A stretch of 64,000 nucleotides of DNA from Paramacrobiotus metropolitanus (lineage: Eukaryota; Tardigrada; Eutardigrada; Parachela; Macrobiotidae), in NCBI RefSeq assembly GCF_019649055.1, contig NW_026570232.1, positions 1,736,001 to 1,800,000 on the forward strand, read 5' to 3'. Shown here piece by piece: positions 61,001-64,000 of this stretch. The notes under the pieces were generated by a model. The model made no database searches, had not been told where the DNA came from, and was given only the letters and a program-made list of their open reading frames with translations. The first letter of the stretch is position 1, and each line of letters opens with the position of its first letter. The translations under genes were made by a program, and so were the position numbers.

Positions 61001-61994
61001 ACAGAGTAATGGCCATTGCACTACGTTTTCGCATGCATTTGAAGTGGTGACGGGTGTGGTCACTGGTGTGTTTGGGTTACGAGTAGCGGCCTATAGTTTG
61101 TTTGGGTTACGAGTAGCGGCCTATGGTCACTAACTATCAGTCAACCTGTGTTGCAGACACACGTGGAAAACGGCCCCAAGCTGAGCCAGTGCTTGATTTG
61201 CAACGAGTATTTCAAATACTCCGAGCTGCAGAAGCACACTGAATCGCATGTTGTGGAGGAGCGCTTCCCCTGTCCCTCGTGTACGGGAACCTATCCCACC
61301 TACAAAAGTCTAACCCGCCACGTCCAAGCGGCCCACGACCCTTCCAAAGTGCTCATCTGCCACCTCTGCCAGAAGGTGTACGTCACACGCTCCCGACTCA
61401 ATCGGCATATGCTGTCGCATTCCAACACCTTCGCCTTTATCTGTGACCACTGTGGGAAGCAGTTCAAAATCAAACAACAAATGCAGCGTCATATTGAGCG
61501 GGTGCATTTGAAGATCAACACGGAGAAGTTAAAGGTGAGTTTTTGAATACCGTAGTCGGTTTACATAGCTTTGGTGCCAGCTTTTCGCGAATAATGTTTA
61601 TTGTTGTTGTGTAAATTTACCTTTTTTCACAGACTTTCGTTTATCAAGTACACTTAAGTATTATCTATGTTGATCTGGTTTAAATTTTCATTGCATGTTC
61701 GGGAAGTGTTTCTTTCTGTTGGCCGCGTTATTTATGTAAAATACTTGCAGTACGCGATACAGCAGGGCGCAGGATAATGGTGGTTTTTGTGTATAGGCAG
61801 CGGAAAGAGGAGAAGATCCGAAAGACAAGGACGCAAATAAGGCACCGTATCTGCGACCGCGGTTGAGAATGGCTTTCGAAGAGTTCCCGTATAAGTGCCA
61901 GGAATGCTCCTTGGGCTATTTGCAACGGGGAAAGTTAGTTAACCATATCTTAATGCGGCATCCGGAAATGAATTTGGATGATATTCCCGCTTGA
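58026..61994 (+). CDS. PRDM9-type PR/SET protein C with nine C2H2 zinc fingers
   Basis: Exons 58026-58230, 58378-58512, 58893-59267, 59521-59649, 60082-60845, 61157-61534 and 61797-61994 give 727 residues in consistent phase. The knuckle is CDGCGRLVEEPCWEH. The PR/SET exon runs from EIGVFARAPIAMQCRFGPV through CNWLKHVRFTHNAAEQNLAV to CELKAAYSPQYAALL; the usual WYG-type motif reads AYS. A charged, probably disordered linker follows (RYSLRRRKPSHRS, DDEAQKEPESEPEY). Nine C2H2 fingers match those of gene B one for one, for example SCKECGLHFRSAELLQLH, KCPKCGIVRRNAEIMVKH, CHLCQKVYVTRSRLNRHM, FICDHCGKQFKIKQQMQRH and YKCQECSLGYLQRGKLVNH. Finger 4 is split by an intron within its H-x3-H (HSQ|TH). The exon 2 donor (gtttgc) is weak. 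The PR exon looks more GC-rich than its flanks. Confidence 0.9.
61071..61125. repeat. 30-bp direct repeat, two copies, in an intron of PRDM gene C
   Basis: gtttgggttacgagtagcgg plus cctat occurs at 61071-61095 and again at 61101-61125 with a 5-nt spacer. Confidence 0.9.
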
Positions 61995-62088
61995 GCGGCG
62001 TCTGTTTTAGCCTGTCTGAATTGCTTATCAATATCATCGGCGCAATGTTTTTGGTGATAGCAACGATTATGACTTGCCTTTTGTTAAA

Positions 62089-62094
62089 AATAAA
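62089..62094 (+). promoter_or_regulatory. Candidate polyadenylation signal for PRDM gene C
   Basis: AATAAA about 95 nt past the gene C stop codon. Motif and position only. Confidence 0.6.
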
Positions 62095-62435
62095 CTTTCA
62101 AGTTAATGTCATCCTGTAAATTTGTAAATTAAACGGCATCATGGAAACTAAGTCTGTGTTTCTAATAACTAGGCACGGTAATTCGATTTGTTACTGAACA
62201 TAATTATGCAATTGCATCATTGCGATTACATATTTCATTCTTTAAAAACTCAGGTTTGCATTTTCCGGCTTGTTTTGCTTTTCTAGGGTAGTAACTAGTT
62301 AACTAGTAACCGGCACCAAATGCTTACTTTTCTTAGCGTTTGCAAACCATTCATCATACACCAATCCAAAAAAACCAAAAATAGGACATGTCATTGTCCG
62401 ATTGTAGGCAGCCACACTCACGACATGTAAGTATC

Positions 62436-62472
62436 ACCAAGGTGGATAAGGGATAAACCCATCCACCTTGGT
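62436..62472. repeat. Hairpin-forming inverted repeat
   Basis: Perfect 12-bp arms accaaggtggat (62436-62447) and atccaccttggt (62461-62472) enclose a 13-nt loop. gtatcac also occurs as a direct repeat at both outer edges (62431-62437 and 62471-62477). The hairpin lies roughly 340 nt past the candidate poly(A) signal of gene C. Confidence 0.9.
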
Positions 62473-63091
62473 ATCACTTTCCTGAGAAATGCGGTAGGAG
62501 CTGGTCAAACCGTCAAATACTTACTGTACTCTTGCCGTGTAAAAAATTAGTATTAATTTAAATAAATATACGGCAGAGTTATACGAAACAGAGCGTTTCC
62601 GGTGATATTCCTGTAGCCGCAGTGGTAATGGTCGAGGGGCGGTTGCGACGCACCGATCACGCCGTCGACTGATCTGTCTTTTTGCAAGGACCAAGCCGTG
62701 TTGCAAACGCTTCCGTCTTTACTACCAATTCTCGCGGCGAACTTTACAACATTTGAATTTCCGACTTCCCCTCTGTTTACCTTTTTTCACATTTTTTAAG
62801 AACGTCACAAGGCCGAAGGTGGTAAATTATCATTAAGACATGTACCACAACTTCGTGCGCATGTTCATACAACTTAAACTTTTTGCGAAACAGCTTCAAC
62901 AGCCAAGGAGCGGTTCGCCAGCGCCACAGTTTATCTGTGTTGGACTGCGCAGTATGCGCATGGTCATCTTCCAGCTGTGCTGATTATGATTTTTGAATGC
63001 TTGATGATGCTTTTATTTGTCATTGCACTGTGATTGGATACTGGGTGATTCTTGTACTGTTAGCGCCTTGCGGACAAGGAGCTGGTTTGCA

Positions 63092-64000
63092 ATGGACGGG
63101 GAGACCGTGATCCAAACAACGGAGCAGACGGCGATCGAAGAACAAATTCAGGAGGAATCCGCTGCTGCTATCTGTGAGTAATGTATAGGTCGATGTCAAG
63201 CATTTTCTTCAGCGACTGATACGGCAAAAATTGTGCAATGAACTGACGCCAGCTGGGGTGGATTAGGGTGCGAAGGATGCAAGGAAATGCTGGAGGAGCC
63301 GTGTTTGGTGCATGCTGCTTCCATCGAGGACCAGGCCTTTGATTTGACCACGGCCACGCTGCCAGCATCGCTATCTTTTGACCAGCGCGAAGGCATGATT
63401 GGTACGTAGCACGGCTTAACTTTTCATACTCGAAACGTTTCATCAAAATTAACCGTTAAAATTATTTTCTGTTTGCGAGTATATTTTGTTACAAAATGTG
63501 AAAATGGTTCTTTTTTTACGATTTATTACGTATTTTAATTATTAGATACGTAATAGATCGTAAATAACCAGAATAGTTAAAAATTTAGTAGCATATACAA
63601 TTTACACGTAACTTTACTTTATAAGTAGTTAAATTTCATGGTAATTACTAATTAGGTTGATTTTAGATTTTGTTCAGATCAGTTACCGAAAAGCGCACGA
63701 GTTTACACGAAGCCTGAAGAGTTTAATGTAGTATTTTTTGAATTTCGTGATATTATTAGTTTTTAGTTTATTCCTAACGTTTGATTGTGTGAACATGTGA
63801 GCGAGTGATCTGTGCCCGTTCACTCGCGGTAGTTTTTTCACAAAGTAGTTTATTATTTAAGATTTTTGTCGTAGCCGTGAGGTTTGTTTTCACTTTGTTT
63901 TAAAATTTGAATTACTTGGTTTTGCAGCCCACGTTCGTTGTTAGTGCTGAGATTAAATCTGGACTGTCATTATAATAATTATGTTGTTTCTTTATTCCAG
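63092..64000 (+). CDS. PRDM9-type protein D, first two exons (cut by the window edge)
   Basis: Exon 1 (63092-63173) begins MDGETVIQTTEQTAIEEQI and ends in phase 1. Exon 2 (63267-63401) is again exactly 135 nt, phase 1 to phase 1, and encodes the knuckle CEGCKEMLEEPCLVH followed by LTTATLPASL and FDQREGMI, like gene B (EQREGMT). The Trp before the last knuckle His in A-C is Leu-Val here. The window ends on tttattccag at 63991-64000, a good splice acceptor with the first nucleotide of exon 3 expected at 64001; by analogy that exon encodes the PR/SET domain. Whether D carries zinc fingers cannot be seen. Confidence 0.85.

Larger units (their letters stand above)
61995..63091. other. Intergenic DNA between PRDM genes C and D
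   Basis: Holds an AATAAA at 62089-62094 (about 95 nt after the C stop, likely its poly(A) signal), a hairpin at 62436-62472 and the probable promoter of D. No exon is seen. Confidence 0.5.

Noticed and set aside
1-64000. CRISPR arrays, bacterial operons, rRNA genes
   Set aside because: The DNA is intron-bearing animal sequence; no regularly spaced short repeats, ribosome-binding sites or rRNA-like sequence were seen.

Overview
This window is animal genomic DNA. It contains spliced genes with GT-AG introns and recognisable bilaterian families: a UBR-type N-recognin, lysosomal phospholipase A2, an Iroquois TALE homeobox, Tollip, TCP11 and PR/SET zinc-finger proteins. Short introns, GC-rich exons in AT-rich DNA and a fairly compact layout suggest a small-genome invertebrate. 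A tardigrade-like ecdysozoan is my guess only; nothing here fixes the species. I worked out the exon models by hand from reading frame, splice signals, phase agreement and remembered family motifs. No alignments were run.

Layout. 1-2945 (+): the last nine coding exons of a UBR1/UBR2 E3 ligase. 4119-5850 (+): pieces of an unrecognised gene. 7104-9530 (-): a PLA2G15/LCAT-type lipase. 10619-10966 (-): a small predicted secreted protein. 14006-17916 (-): the 3' three exons of an Iroquois gene; its 5' exons, including the first part of the homeobox, are not identifiable. 17917-38260: about 20 kb with no supported gene, holding a 2-kb tandem duplication (25012-29103). 38261-39751 (+): an F-box protein. 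40108-40931 (+): a frameshifted remnant of the C-terminal end of a non-LTR retrotransposon with a restriction-like endonuclease. 41233-43307 (+): Tollip. 44307-47661 (+): TCP11.

The most striking region is 48511 to the right edge: four head-to-tail paralogues of PRDM9/PRDM11 type (called A-D here). Each has a short first exon, then a 135-nt exon carrying a C-x2-C-x7-C-x2-H zinc knuckle, then a PR/SET exon (D's lies just past the edge). A has no zinc fingers and ends in a long basic/serine-rich tail, like PRDM11. B and C each carry nine co-linear C2H2 fingers. D is cut by the window edge exactly at a splice acceptor. Gene A also has two short introns that are multiples of three and contain no stop, so retention would add in-frame peptides.

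The housekeeping genes (UBR, lipase, Tollip, TCP11) show no sign of working together. The PRDM cluster looks like a lineage-specific local expansion of chromatin-associated, probably DNA-binding regulators.
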